From: Lunularia cruciata
Lineage: Eukaryota; Streptophyta; Marchantiopsida; Lunulariales; Lunulariaceae
DNA: 64,000 bases
Assembly: GCA_948567375.1 (NCBI GenBank)
Contig: OX419756.1
Span: 12,653,001-12,717,000, forward strand
Direction of reading: 5' to 3'
The first letter of the stretch is position 1. Each line of letters opens with the position of its first letter. Below, one piece after another: positions 32,698 through 45,698 of this stretch. A model generated the notes under the pieces. The model was not told where the DNA came from. It worked only from the letters and a program-made list of their open reading frames with translations, and searched no databases. A program made the position numbers and the translations under genes.

Positions 32698-33786
32698 ATG
32701 GATCCGCAGTTGCAAGAGCTGGTGCAAGCAATGCAAGGGATGTTGAATGAATTTTGAGAGATTAAGATGACCATGGAGACATAACAAAGTCAAGTGCAGA
32801 TCCTCAGGAACGATCAAGCCATGCAAGAAGAAGAGCCGTCTCAAAACCCAATACTTGCGTCTGAAGTACTTGGAGAGGCACCCGTGCCTACGAACCCTAT
32901 CAACAATGAAGCCACATTGCTACTCCGGATGAAGAAGACCTGCAACATCGAGCCTTACAAGGGGCAGCGTACGATGGGGGTAGTGGAAAATTGGATCTCG
33001 AGAATGAATCGATATGTTCAATTATTCTCAACTGAGATCACAGAGCACGCTGCAGGCATGTTTGTATGTGGGTACTTGACCGATAAAGCCCTCACATGGT
33101 ATGATGCTTGGGAACGATCCATGCTGGCAGAGAGAAGGGAGGTCACATGGACAGCAATGCAAGAAGGACTGCTGAAGAATTTCCAATCAATGGATTCTGT
33201 GCAGATGGCTCAAACCCGACTATGGGGATTGAGACAGAAGAATAGCATACAAGAGTATGTGGAGGCATTTCTGGATCTACAAGTTGCAATTACCGACATG
33301 AGTCCAGCAGAGGCTCTCGACAATTTCAAACGAGGGTTGAAAGAGCGGATTTGCCAAGAAGTCATGGTGCAAAACCCTCGCACGGTATTTGAAGCTATTG
33401 CTTGTGTGCAGAGAATAGCAGGAGCATTAGGTGGAGGTGAAGGAGTAGTTCCACCTCAACATTATCGGGCAGAAATGCCACATATGGGTGGACCAGTACC
33501 GATGGAATTGGCCAACCTTTGATTCCGGGATCAAGGAGCACGGCCGCTTCAAGGGGAGCGGGGACGGGTAGAAGAACAACGAGATGGAGCCCCACGAGGA
33601 GAAGGGACTCGAGGAGAACAACACCCTTGTTACAATTGAGGCCGTATTGGGCACATATCTACCAATTGTTGCACTCGTTTCCCTAGAGGCCCTTGGCCTT
33701 TGTGCAGGTGATCTATGAACAACATGGAGAGGCACATTGAAGAGGAGGAGGTGGAAACCACTCCGGAAAATGAAGATCACCAGTAA
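32698..33786 (+). pseudogene. Chromovirus gag
   Basis: ATG at 32698 (MDPQLQELVQAMQGM). Two stops early in the frame (near 32755 and 32781) are followed by a long open stretch 32794-33522 with the gag domain: YVQLFSTEITEHAAGMFVCG, LTWYDAWERSM, FQSMDSVQMAQTRLWGLRQ, SIQEYVEAFLDL and FKRGLKERICQEV. A further stop at 33520 precedes a Gly/Arg-rich tail and one CCHC zinc knuckle (33628-33669) in which the second Cys position is a stop (CYN-stop-GRIGHISTNC). The Gag protein would form the virus-like particle and bind RNA. Confidence 0.9.
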
Positions 33787-33881
33787 ATGTACCTCATGGC
33801 CTTACAGGCTCAATAAGGAAGCAGAGAAGCGAGGGAAGGAAGAAGAATAATGCACAAAGATCCCGAAAGGCAACCTCACAA

Positions 33882-36800
33882 TTGATTGCCGTGAATGGAA
33901 TCCTAGAAGGTAATCAAGTGAGAGTATTAATAGATTCGGGAGCAATAGAGAATTTCTTGTCTCACTCTATTGCAATAAGCTTGGGAATGGATCTAGAGAG
34001 AGATGGAAGGGAAGAAGTAGAGTTACCAAATGGGCAAACAGAGAGGATTGAATCATTACCTAGACGGGTAACCCTCTCTGTAGGAGAATATCAAGAAGCA
34101 ATTGAGTGGCGAGTGATACAATTAGCCCGTTATGATGCAATTTTAGGCATGCTATGGATGGAGCAGTACAACCCAATGGTGGATTGGAGGAAGAAAGTAG
34201 TGAGAACCCACCAATGGTCAATCATTGGGGTTAAAGAAAAATCACACAAGCAGAAACTGCCTCTATATGTCTTAGGGACGACAACTGTCTATAAGACCGA
34301 TAGATGTTTTATGGGTCTAATAAGAGAAGTCCAGAGTGCACAACTTCTGGACAAATTCTTGAGAAATTGAAGGATGTGGTGGATGAGTTTCAAGATGTCT
34401 TTCTCGATGATCTACCCTTAGGATTACCACCTAAAAGGCGAGTAGATCACAAAATAGAGACACTCCCGGGGAAGACACCTCCTTGTAAGGCCCCATATCG
34501 CCTATCACCTCATGAGTTGGAGGAGTGTAAGACTCAAATTGAGGAGATGCTATAGAAAGGGTTCATCCAACCTAGCGTATCACCATATGGGGCCCCTGTC
34601 TTGTTTGTGAAGAAGAAGGATGGTACAATGCGCATGCGCATTGACTATCGGGGTCTCAATCAGCAAACAGTGAAGAACAAATACCCCTTACCTCGCATGG
34701 ATGACCTATTTGATCAACTCCATGGAGCAAGATACTTCACCAAACTGGACTTGCAGAGCGGTTACAATCAAATCTGAATTGCAGAGAAGGATGTGTACAA
34801 AACTGCCTTTTGAACCAAGTATGGCCACTTTGAGTATCTTGTGATGCCTTTTGGCCTCACCAATGCGCCTGCCACTTTCATGAGCCTAATGAATGACATA
34901 TTTTGTCCATACTTGGATAAGTCTGTTATCGTCTTCGTGGATGATATCTTAGTATATAGTAGCACGATGACAGAACACAAACAACATCTACGAGAGGTCC
35001 TCCAGATTCTAAGACAGAATCAGTTGTACGCCAAAATCTCTTAGTGTGAGTTTGGCAAGTCTGAAGTAGACTACTTAGGGCATAGAGTAAGTGCGGAGGG
35101 CATTCAAGTATTGACAGATAAAATAGAGGTCATTCAAAAATGGAGTGCCCCAGAAGATCAGACTCAACTTAAGAGCTTCTTGGGGTTGACGGGATTCTAT
35201 CGTAGATTTGTCAAGGACTTCTCCAAGGTTGCACAGCCTTTAACGGCACTACTTGGCAAGGGGAAGAAGTGGACATGGGGAACTGCACAAGAGTTGGCCT
35301 TTCAAGAATTGAAGGCCGCATTGCTACATGCACCAATCTTGAAGTGGTATGCCCCAAAACGTCCAATCAAGTTGGCTACACATGCATCAGGCGTAGCAAT
35401 AAGAGCAGTCCTACAACAAGAGTGGCATGACGGATGGCATCCAATAGCATATTCCTCTCAAAAGTTTTTACTGGTAGAGCGCAAATACCACACCACAAAA
35501 TGAGAAGAGCTGGCCATTGTTCTAGCAACCAAGCATTGGAAGCACTACCTGGGCGAGAAGGCATTTGTAGTAGAGACAGACCACAAACCTCTAGTCTACC
35601 TCAAGACGCAGAAGGATCTATCTCGTCGCCAAATTTGGTAGGCAGAGTGGCAACAACGCTTCAACATGACAATCACCTATGTGGAAGGTAAGAAGCAACT
35701 TGCAGATGCATTCACCCGCATGCCAATGGCCAACAACTTGGTAGCAGAGGTTAAGATTAACCTTGAATTCTGGCAAGAGATTCTAACTGCTACAAAAACT
35801 AATCCACAGATTGTAGAAGCACAATTGTCCAAGGGTGTCACCAGCACCCAAGGACTCATCTTTTGGGAGGGCCGATTGTGGATCCCAAATGTCCCAGAAT
35901 TACACACCACCATTATGGCGGAATGTCATGATTCGGCCATTGCAGCTCATGTGGGAGTGGACAAGACCTTGGAGGCAGTCAAGCACCATTACTATTGGCC
36001 CAAGATGAGCAACGACGTGATGGACTATATGCGTAGCTGCCTACTTTTTCAATGGAACAAAGCTTCTAATCAAGCTTCTACGGGGCTCCTTCAACCTCTC
36101 CCCACTCCTACCTAACGTTGGGAACAAGTGAGTATGGATCTTGTTTGTGAATTACCCAAGACCACCTCAAGGTTTGACTCCATTGTGGTCTTTGTGGACC
36201 GGCTCAGCAAATTGATTCATGTACGCCCTACCACCAAGGAGGTGACCGCTCCACAACTAGCTCAACTATACTTAGATGCAGTCTTTGCTCACCATGGTTT
36301 GTCTAGAGTACTCATCACCGATAGAGGTACCCAATTCACCAGTTTGTTTTGGTGAACACTCTTTGGTTTCTTCAAAACCAAGTTGGCCATGTCTACAGCT
36401 TACTACCCACAAACAGATAGCCAAACAGAGCGGGCTAATCGCACGATTGAAGACATGTTACGCGGCTTCACCTTGGAAGAGCAAGAGAGGTGGGACACCC
36501 TACTACCGTTGGTGGAATTCGCTTACAACAATTCAATGAATGCCTCCACCCTGGTCACTCCGTTCTTCCTCTTATATGGTGAGCATCCCTTCATACCTTC
36601 TAGCTTGATGAAGATCCGTCCAGTGACTACCAAGGTTGATGTAGTCAACACATTTGTTTCTAGAATCCAACAAGGTGTGGAGAGCGCCAAGCACAGGTTA
36701 CAGATTGCGCAAAATCAACAAAAGCAGTTTGCTGATGCACACCGTAGGCACATGGAGTTCAATGTTGGGGATCAAGTGTGGCTATCGACAACCAACCTCA

Positions 36801-37180
36801 CATTAGTTGGATCTCGTAAGCTCAGACCTCGTTTTATTGGGCCTTTCTTGATTCTTTGTCGCATCGGCGCTGTGGCCTATCACCTTGAGCTACCACCACA
36901 CATGAAGATCCATCCAGTGTTCCATGTCTCCCTATTACGCAGATACGCTCCCCGATTGGGCCAAGGTCCTTCCACACAGGACATCTGACCTTGTCCGATA
37001 GTCATTGACGGCTCAGAGGAATATGAAGTGGAGCGGATTCTCCAAAAGCACATGCGTGGTACTCGCCATCCGTGGGTGGAATATCTAGTACAATGGAAAG
37101 GTTACCCCCTCTATGAAGCAACCTGGGAACCCGCTGCCAATTTGGCACATGCACCGGTGTTGGTGCAAGCATTTGAGTAA
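33882..37180 (+). pseudogene. Chromovirus pol: protease, RT, RNase H, integrase, chromodomain
   Basis: Protease 33882-34370 (LIDSGAIENFLSH; AILGMLWMEQ). A frameshift near 34310-34360 leads to a frame running to 37180. [53 protein letters not shown], catalytic [10 protein letters not shown] near 34930-34960. RNase H about 35370-35690 (first Asp is His in THASGVAI; VVETDHKPLVYL). Integrase: zinc part with its last Cys replaced by Phe; core D (SMDLVCELP), D (DRGTQF), E (TDSQTERANR); GPY/F region (RPRFIGPFLIL); C-terminal chromodomain about 37020-37180 (EYEVERILQ, VEYLVQWKGY, ATWEPAANL). In-frame stops at 34553, 34776, 34812, 35042, 35501, 35639, 36113, 36353 and 36986. Chromodomains direct integration to marked heterochromatin. 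Confidence 0.93.
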
Positions 37181-37208
37181 CAATTGCACAACAAGGACGT
37201 TGCGTCTT

Positions 37209-37223
37209 AAAAGGAGGGAGGTC
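37209..37223 (+). promoter_or_regulatory. Polypurine tract of the chromovirus
   Basis: AAAAGGAGGGAGGTC directly before the 3' LTR at 37224. Confidence 0.8.
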
Positions 37224-37948
37224 TGTAATACCAAGGGTTAGCCATATGATCTAGATGTGAAATTTGGTTTGGTAATATCTAGAATGATGTTATACATGAT
37301 GGTCAAAATAGATCAGATAAAAGTATCACCAAAAGAGTACTTCTACTAATAGGGCAGAAACCGAAATAGACTTGAGAACCTTAGAACCAATAGCTAGACA
37401 TATGATTTAAAGGTGAGAATTGGTTTGGTAACATCTGGAAGGATGTTACACATGATGGACTCAAAAGATCAGAAAGAGGTATCACCAAAAGGGGACTTCT
37501 ACTAATAGAGTAGGAACCAAAATATGCCTGAAATCTTTGAAGGCAATTTTAGAGGCCTAAACGGATGAATTAGGCCTTGAAAATGTGCATAATCCCCCCC
37601 CCTAAGGAGTAGAGGCTGGCCTTCCCTCCCCCCTGCTTTGTCTCATCGAGAGCTTTCCAACAATACCTTACGTGATTTTGAGATTCCTATAGGAAGATTC
37701 CCTAAAAGATTCCCTCCGGTCAAAGCTTATTTGACCAACCAGATAGGACCTAGAGCAGACAGGTCACCCATCCAAGTAAGTAATCCAAGGGTGGAGCTTG
37801 CTGACATGTCACCTATCTGTGTCCCTAATCGTATGGTTGAGCTTCCTTGGAGGAGATCCTCTTTGTCTATATAATAAAGAGAAGGTGCTCCCTTGGGGCA
37901 TCAGATGTTTGAGTGTTTTCTCTCTTCTCTTGTCCTCGGAGTATTACA
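37224..37948 (+). repeat. 3' LTR of the chromovirus (725 bp)
   Basis: TGTAATACCAAGG...GTATTACA. It matches the 5' LTR throughout, with a short deletion near its end (GAGTGTTTTCTC against GAGTGTGGAATC... in the 5' copy). Followed by GTAT, the duplicated target. Confidence 0.95.
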
Positions 37949-38503
37949 GTATACCAACTCCTAGCCTTCTTTTGCAATAGACTTGGCAAAATCTGCAGCC
38001 AATCAGCAGAGTCATGTTCCTTGTTGGCAAAAGAAATGACTTTGAATTCCTTGATGAATTCATCAAGATCTTCATCTTGTTTTGTCACCTTATACTTTTG
38101 ATATGTGTGTTGAGTGACCGGTAACAAAGTCATTCTGTAACTCTAAAGAATAAAATGCAGTGATGAAGAACTTGATGGGAAAACTAACCTATGTACTAGT
38201 TTGTGATTGTGCATTGAGTTCAGCCCAAGGGTTTGAATTTACCAAGTTCAAAGTTAAGTCTTCATTGATAAGTTGTTCTTCTATTGGTACATTGACTTCA
38301 ACCCAAGCTGGATAAAGAGGCTCAATATCTTTAATTTTCTCTTCACAATCCCTTTAAACTAGTCAAGGAATTGTATGTAAAAGGTATTGACTTTCCTCTT
38401 CCATCAAAATTTGTGATTTCTTCTCACGAATGAATTCTTTTATGATACCGGCTCTCTTGATAGCTTTAGAGCAAGTTGGTGTATTGGGTTGCAATGAGTA
38501 TGT
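37949..38503 (-). pseudogene. Gag of G element 2, capsid N-terminal part
   Basis: Minus strand: LQPNTPTCSKAIKRAGIIKEFI near the right side, a decayed middle, then DLDEFIKEFKVISFANKEHDSADWLQILPSLLQKKARSWY up to the chromovirus. This capsid-like motif is homologous to 11830-11990 in G element 1. Cut on the right by solo LTR 9 at 38503. Confidence 0.82.
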
Positions 38504-41500
38504 TGTGACAACCCAACAAGTATCACTTTTGGGGTAATCAGGTAAATAAAGTTTGTTCCCATAGAGATACAAGTAAGAAATGGTCAAATACAAAGTAAAA
38601 TAGTAACACATAGTTCTTCTTGGTTGCATCTTTAATCTCTCAAGTAGAAAATACATCCAAAAGAGAGTAACAAGCATTGATCACAATCTCATCACAAATT
38701 AACACTCCATAATCACAATACTATCCAATCTTTTCCAACAAACTTTGATTGTGATGATTCAAATTCTCTCAAACACAATTACTTCACTATAAAATGACTT
38801 TGCCTCAGAATTGTGTTCCACTCCTCCACTGAAGGCACAACTTCCTTGATCAAAATTGCTTCACACTAAACTCATGCTGCACTCACAAATGCAAAATACT
38901 ACCAACACTACAATTCCTCTCATATCTATCAAGGTATTACTTCAATTACACTTCATTTAGAATCAAACACACAGAATGAAGATCAGCACTATGGAATCCA
39001 ACATCCAACAAGCTCATTGACTTGCACTTCAAAATTCTCCAAACACTCACAAACACAAACACAAACACAAACACAAACTTGATACTCGGAATGAAGCTCA
39101 AAGGATGAGCACTAACATTTAGCACTATGCTTTATCTATCTTCGGAATTTATGAATACTGAACATCATTACACTATGCATTTTTCCTTTAAATAGGCTGA
39201 GCCGTTCAATAATATACCATTTCCTAACAAATTTACCAACTTGTAGATCCAAAATGACAATGCATCTCTTCATATCTACCTCTTCAAATCTCAAATCTAG
39301 TACTTCTCCAATCTGATGTCAACCGCAACTTTGGCTTCCAAACCCAATGATCCTCCTATTATTTCTCCTTCTTTGGATCTCTCTTCTTCTAGTTATGCCT
39401 TCACTATTTCTACTGCATCTTCACCCTAAACTACAATTTTATTAATAGGTAACCTTTCTATCTCTTTATCTTTTGACCCAATCTTCTTTAATGTCTGAGA
39501 TAACTAATTCAAAGACACTTGCACTCCTACTTCTACTACTTTGGACTTCTTATCTTCCTTCACACTTCTCTGAAGTCTCTCTAACTTTGAATGTACTAAG
39601 TCTAATCTGAGACTTATATTATCTCCTACCTTTAACATTTTCCTATCTACCCTTTCTCTCAAACAAATCAAAAGATTGTTCATATCTACATCCTTCAGTC
39701 TTTCTTTCAAGTTTCTTGCACAAGCAACTTCAATTCATGTAGTCTTGCTTCCTCCAACTTCCCTTCAGATTTTGTGCTCAACATTGCTCTCATTCTCCCA
39801 ACAATGTCTCCTACCGACTCCAATGCATACCCCCAAGATCATTTTGCCTTGAACTCTTCTCTATACATCTTTAACTCATCTTTGTACTTGGCTGCCAACA
39901 TCTTCTTCTTCTCCACACATTAAGTAATCTGACTCTCAACACGTCTTACCATACTTCTCAATCTTTCTTCCTCTTGGTGTTAGATGGCTAACTCCCTCTA
40001 CCATGCTTGATCTTTCTCTACTGCACTCTTCATCAGGCTCTCTAACTCTTGCTCCATAACAGCCGCCATTGCCTTTGCATGTATGCTTTCCATATGAGCT
40101 TTGCTTACCGCACCTTTTTACCTCACCTTTATGGCTTGATGGGGTCTTCCCATCCTTCATTTTTCCTATGCGGTTGCATTTCTTCTTTTATCCTCTCAAC
40201 CAACACTTTCTGCTCCTTCAACTCTCCAGCTTGACCGTTTATCTCTCTTCCTTGCTGATCAAAATTCTCTTGCAAATTCTTCACAGTCTTCTTCTTTAAG
40301 ACTACATCCACCAAAGTTCTTCAGCTTCTTCTTCCCTGGTTACCTCTCCTTCAATTCTCTTGCTTCTTCAATCAGATACTTCATCACCTACAACTCATTC
40401 TTCACCTCTAGATGATCTTTCTCTATCTCTTTCTTGTATCTTCTTATTCAATTACAACAACAACAAATCCACAATCTATGACAAGTACTCCATCCCATCA
40501 AATTCTTCTTAATCTTCTTCTCCTTGGTCTTTGTACTTTGCTTCTATCAACTCTTCTTCAACTAAAGCCTTAACCCAAAGTCCCAATCTTTGTACCTTCA
40601 ATGGCCTTTCTTCCAAGCTCGCTGCTTCTTCCCTCACTTGGCTTGAACTTGCAGGTGCAGCCTATAATAACCTCTTTGATCTTACTCCCTTTTGGACTAC
40701 TTTCTTTGGTCCTTCTTCCATCTCCTCCATAGGTAACTCCAAACAAGGGCCATCTCCTCCTTACATATGATCAAACACCGCATAGAACTCGTCATTCTCT
40801 TTTGCCTCTCCTTCATCAATTGACTGTTGGACGTCATCTTCACCTTTGTAGACTAGACTCCTCTGTAGACCATTGCTAGACTCCTCACTCGACAATGTGA
40901 GTTTAGCTTCTTTGGAGTCTTCTCTCTTTGACTCTGGCTCTCCTTCAAAATTTTTGCGTGAAGCCTTGTCCTTCACTTCCTCCTTACCTTGCGGGTTTAG
41001 TCTTTGGGTCTTTCATTGTGGCAAGGGTAATGTTACTCCTTTATCTTCTATTTCTATGATCTCTTCACTATGAACTACAATTGCACTCCTATCTAATCTA
41101 TCTATATTGTTATCTTGTAACCCACTCTCTTCTAATGTCTCAAGTAATTGACTCAAATACACCTATTGTCTGATCTTGCACTTTGGGTTCATTCATTTTT
41201 GCTACTTTCCCTTCAATTTCTATCTTATCTTTGATCAAGACTGAAATTGAAGTCATGGGTATCCTACACTGTCTTCTTTCCACACTCTAAAGTTCCTCAG
41301 ATGACTTTGGCAAAGCCTCCAAAGTCACTTGCATCCAATGTTTGACTACCTTGGATTGTGTTACCCTCGCCTTGAGGCAAAGTCTCTTTACAAAGTCTCA
41401 CCTAAAGTCACTCAACTACTCCATACATCTACTACATAAACTTCAAATGCCTGTTAATTTTGTTACAAATATTTGAACTTTGCTATTTTGGTGACAACTA

Positions 41501-41822
41501 AAAGCTTTAAAAGAGACGCTTCCAAAGAGATATAGCATGCACAATTTGAACATGTGGTCATTGAGATACAACCCCTGCAATAATCCTGACCTGCAACATC
41601 TATTTCAATACAAAGTACCCCTCCTTTGGGCCCAATCCTCCTTTGGGTCTGCTCTCCTTCTAGTCCAATCTGAGTGCTTCTTCCTCTTACACAAAGTTGA
41701 CTTCCTTAGGTTGGATCAAAACACGAGCTTCTCCTTGTTTCTTCTCCATTGGGGTTCAATTTGGTTTCATTAATGCACTTCTTCTTTGAAACTTGTCAAA
41801 AATGAAAAATGTGAGTACCACA
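38504..41822 (-). mobile_element. Giant G LTR, copy 9: diverged solo LTR (3,319 bp), perfect TSD TATGT
   Basis: Ends TGTGACAACCCAACAAG and TGTGAGTACCACA, flanked both sides by TATGT (38499-38503, 41823-41827), inside the gag of G element 2. Diverged subfamily: the ORF is recognisable only in pieces on the minus strand (39710-39504, 40314-40129, 40976-40761). A (CACAAA)n stretch lies near 39049-39078. Confidence 0.9.
39320..41010 (-). pseudogene. LTR-encoded coiled-coil gene, copy 9 (diverged, heavily decayed)
   Basis: Fragments on the minus strand keep the family's order: acidic Ser-rich linker (KLTLSSEESSN at about 40850-40900), a coiled coil with VKNLQENFDQQGREINGQ (40314-40129), and the C-terminal stretch MNNLLICLRERVDRKMLKVGDN (39710-39504), which corresponds to MNALLISLRTRVDRKILEVEDN in the main subfamily. 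The low similarity with retained order suggests old, diverged coding sequence rather than chance. Confidence 0.6.
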
Positions 41823-41926
41823 TATGTTTCTTCACTTGCATCTTTCTTCTTATTGGGCTTTGGAGATGCAAAGTAGCCTTGCCACTTGACTTTGCATTTC
41901 TTTTTTTTTGAGGTCTTGCAAAGCTT
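41823..41926 (-). pseudogene. Gag fragment of G element 2 between solo LTRs 9 and 10
   Basis: Minus strand: QSFARPQKK, KCKVKWQGYFASPKPNKKK, matching KKRKGGWQGYFTSPSLSKKKK in G element 1. Contains the TATGT repeat on its left and AGCTT repeat on its right. Confidence 0.75.
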
Positions 41927-44900
41927 TGTGACAACCCGACAAATATCACTTTTGCGGTAATTGGGTAAGTAAAGTTTGTTCCTGAAGAGATACGAGTCAG
42001 AAATGTCTAAATACAAAGTCAAAGTAACAATCATAGTTCTTCTTGGTTGCATCTTTAATCTCTCAGGTAGAAAGTACTTGTTACTATCTCCCAGAAGAGA
42101 GTAACAAGCACTGACTTGCAGACTTGTCACAAATTCACACTCCTTAATCACAACTCCATCAATCCTTTCCAAACAATCTTGAGTGTGATGATTCAGGCTC
42201 TCCCAAAAATGGCACTTCACTGCAAAATGACTTTGCCTCAGAATTGTGTTCCACCCCTCCACTGAAGGCACAACTTCCTCGATCAAAATTGTTTCACATC
42301 AACACTACGCTGCACTCACAAATGAAGAATACTACCAACACTACAATGCCTCTCAGATGTGTCAAGGCATTGCTTTGATTGCACTTCACTCAGGATCAAA
42401 CATACAGAATGAAGATCAAGGCTGCGGAATCCAACATCCAACAAGCACACTAACTTGCACTTCAAACTTCTCCACACACTCACAAATATAGACACAAAGT
42501 TGATACTCGGAATCAAGCTCAAGCAACAAGCACTGCTTCACAGCACTTTGCTTTATCTATTCTCAGAATTATGAGCACTGAACAACAATTCCTTGTGAAT
42601 GCCACTCTTAAATAGTGAAGCAATCGACAGTTATCTTCCTAATGTACCTCTTCCTAATGACTCTACAAACCTGCAGATCGGAAATGAAAATGCACCTCTT
42701 CATATTTGCCTATTCAAATCTCAAATTGGTTACTAGTCCAATCTAATGTCTACTTCTTCCTCGGCTTTCAAACCCAAACCTGGGGTAACTTTACTTTCTA
42801 CTACTCTATCCTCGGGTTTCATAACTCCTACATCTTCTACCAGATCTAACAATTCTCTTTCTTGATTTGATATTTCACTAGTGGGTAATCTATCTAACTC
42901 CTTATGTGCTAACCCACTCTTCTCTAATGTCTCCAATAGTAATTCCAAAGACATCTACACTCCTACTTCATCTACTTTGGGTTAGGCTCTAACGTCTTTC
43001 CAAAGTTTATCTATCTCTATCTTCACTAGATCTAATCTAATTGTGATATTGTCTTCGACTTCCAATATCTTCCTATCTACCCGAGTTGTGAGACTAATTA
43101 ACAAAGCATTCAAGTTTGTGTCCTTTGCATGTCTCCTCCTCGTCTCCTGCACCAACAACTTCAACTCGTGCAGCCTCATTTCTTCAATACGAACATTGGC
43201 CTCTGTACTCAGCATTGGATTCATCTTGATTACAATCTCCTTCAATGGCTCCAATCTCATCTTCCTTTCATGCTCCCGATCTGCAAGCCAATCTTCTCTA
43301 TACATTGCCAACTCTGCCTTGACCTTGGCTTTCACAGTTTCCTTCTCCTTCTCCTTCTACACAATCTTCTCCTCCTGATTACAAAGTAACTCTTGTAATC
43401 TCTCTTCTTCCCTATATCTTACTGTCAACTCCCTTTGCCACAATTGCTTCTTCTCTTCTACACTCTCCATCACTCTATCAAGCTCTTGTTCCTTCTTTGC
43501 TACCCTTGCCATAGCATGAATAATTTCTAGTCTTGAATCAGCAAACTGTTGCTTCAAGATTTCGTACTCTACTACTTGTCTCTCCCTTGTTATGTCACTC
43601 TTCTTCACAAGTTCCTCTTGATACCTTGCTTCTCTCTTCAAGTTCTCAATAACTTGACACTGCACAACTGCATCCCCTTGCAGTACTTCCCTTTCCTCTT
43701 CACCTTGGATTATACTCCTCTTCAACTCCGAGTTCTCTTCTTCTAGTCTTGCCAAAACTTGCAACACAATCTTCACCTCTGGACATTTTGACTGCATCTC
43801 TTTCTTCTTGTGCTCTAACTTCACTAACAACGGGCACACAATTTCTTGCAGGTACTCCACCCCATCACTTGCACCTACTTCAATCTGCGGAGTGATCTCC
43901 TTCTTTACCTCTTCTTCTCCCGATACTCGCCTTCTTTGCTGCAGTCGTCGTTTCAAAATAGACACTTCACTTCCCAAACTAGCATTCTCCTCTTCCCTTG
44001 CCTTGCTTGGACCTGCTTCACACTTCGGCTTGCATCTTGACCAAGCTCCCCTCTGAATTGTTATCTTCTTCTCCTCCGGCTTGGGTACCTCGTCCTCCAA
44101 CTTCACGTTAATTTCTTCCTCAAGCTCCACCCGAACTTCTTCTTCTTCTGCAGCAGGTACCGACATCATCTCCCCACCTTCTTCACTATCGCTACTTGTA
44201 TCCCCACTTTGTAGTGTGAGCTCAGGTTCCTCCTTGTGTTCCGATTCTTTGGACTTGCACTCGGCTTCACCTTCCGAGTCTTCTTCTAATGACGCGATCA
44301 CCACCATACCTTTCCTCAGGTTTCCTCTCCTAGTCTTCCAAGGTCTTGTCTTCTCTACGTCTTTGCCTTCTCCTTGTCGACTCCGCTTCTTCAACTTTGG
44401 AGTACTCACTTCTACCTCCTCACTCTTTCCCGTCTACGTGTAGTACTCATCAGCGCTTCAGATTTGAAGAATATATTGTTGCTCCTCCGCGTCGACTTCC
44501 CTTCTCAAGTCGGGATGAAAGTGAGACACCATTCTATTGCGCTCTGCTGAATTGAGCAAATTCAACCCAAGGTAGAAATGTTTTGCAAACGGCACAATGT
44601 AGTGTGGAGGCGACTTATCCCGCAAACTCCACACTATCTGCCTCGTCCTCCCATGGAAGCACCTTGCCCAGTTGATAAATTCTCCTACAAACATCTTATG
44701 GAAGAACACTGCTTCATGTTTCATCACATAAGTCATCCTCTCCGGCTTCAGGATTGCCATAAGAGCACTCACAATCCCTCTCTTCACCGGATCTTTGTAA
44801 CTCTCAACCTTATACCCATTCTTTGTTCTCTTCAAAGAGAAGCCATCCCTCATTTCTTGGGTAGAACGTGGCACCCTGCTCCGCGCTTGCCTCTCTTCTG

Positions 44901-45698
44901 AGCACCAATCTCCAATCCGACTCTATCCAGCAAGCTGGATTTCCTCTCTTTCCTTCTTCCTTGGGGCCATTGAGACACTTACTCTCGATTATCTTGGTCA
45001 TGAATCTAGGAAAACTTACATTCTAGATCCACGCCAAGAATGTGATCCGAAGTCGGCTCAAGACTTTGATTCTTGCAATCACATCTAACTTCCGAATCGC
45101 ATGATTTCTCACTACAAATTTGGAGTTCTTCTTCCCTCTTCCCATCTTTCTTGCTTCCTCATTGTCTCTCAATTTAACTCTCTCGAATTCTCCTCTACAC
45201 ACTAGCACGTCTTCCACTCTACTTCCCTTCCCATGATCTCCTACAGGATGACTCCTCAACGGCAAAGGAAAATTGCTTGACATTGCTTTGTCGTTAGCCT
45301 GATTTTTATAGAGTTGCACCTTCTTCGTCTCTCTTCAATTCAAGTTTCTACCAAGAAATCACACCTCTTGCATGTGCTTGTCACTATCAAGTGTACTTTG
45401 CGTGTATGACCGCCGGTTTTTGAACGGTCCCTTCTTGAATTTCTCGCCCCAAAGAAAGGTTGTTACACTATCTTCACCTCGGGTTGAGCTCCCCCTGATA
45501 CGAAGACTTTTTACTTCGGGTTGTATGCTGACAAGGCAAGTCCAAGTACTTCACCTTATGACCCAAGCCACGTTACCTTGGGTTTCATCCCAAAGACTCT
45601 TTTTTTTGCCTTCTTCGGCCATACAGGTGCAATCCGACTTCTCTATACACTTCTTCTTCTCCATTTCAAAAAAAATGAAAAAAAATGTGGATACCACA
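41927..45698 (-). mobile_element. Giant G LTR, copy 10: complete solo LTR (3,772 bp), perfect TSD AGCTT
   Basis: Ends TGTGACAACCCGACA and TGTGGATACCACA, with AGCTT on both sides (41922-41926, 45699-45703). Inserted in the gag of G element 2. Main-subfamily sequence with TATA box at 45303-45310. Confidence 0.93.
42733..45283 (-). pseudogene. LTR-encoded coiled-coil protein gene, copy 10
   Basis: ATG 45281-45283 (MSSNFPLPLRSH), stop at 42733 after EVDIRLD. From 44874 to 42733 it stays in one frame with only a handful of stops (near 44455, 44424, 43354, 42983 and 42955). The open 44409-43357 segment gives 350 aa: KKRSRQGEGKD basic patch, acidic linker, GAWSRCKPKCEAGPSK, then coiled coil from VEYLQEIVCPLLVKLEHKK to EERLQELLCNQEEK. 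A small deletion near 44865 (GATF/YPRNEG against GATFLGKGEV) shifts the frame of the N-terminal part. This is the best copy for judging the full ORF length of about 850 codons. Confidence 0.85.

Larger units (their letters stand above)
31358..37948 (+). mobile_element. Chromovirus (Ty3/gypsy with chromodomain), near-complete, family C
   Basis: LTRs 31358-32095 and 37224-37948, PBS 32097-32110, PPT 37209-37223, gag and pol in order. Flanked by GTAT on both sides (31354-31357 and 37949-37952), inside the gag of G element 2. By eye the LTRs differ at about 20 positions plus a few small indels, so it inserted well after G element 2. It carries about ten in-frame stops and one frameshift, so it is not autonomous now. 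Confidence 0.95.

Noticed and set aside
39049-39078. CACAAA microsatellite as a satellite or telomere-like array
   Set aside because: Only about four units inside a decayed LTR; chance slippage is enough.
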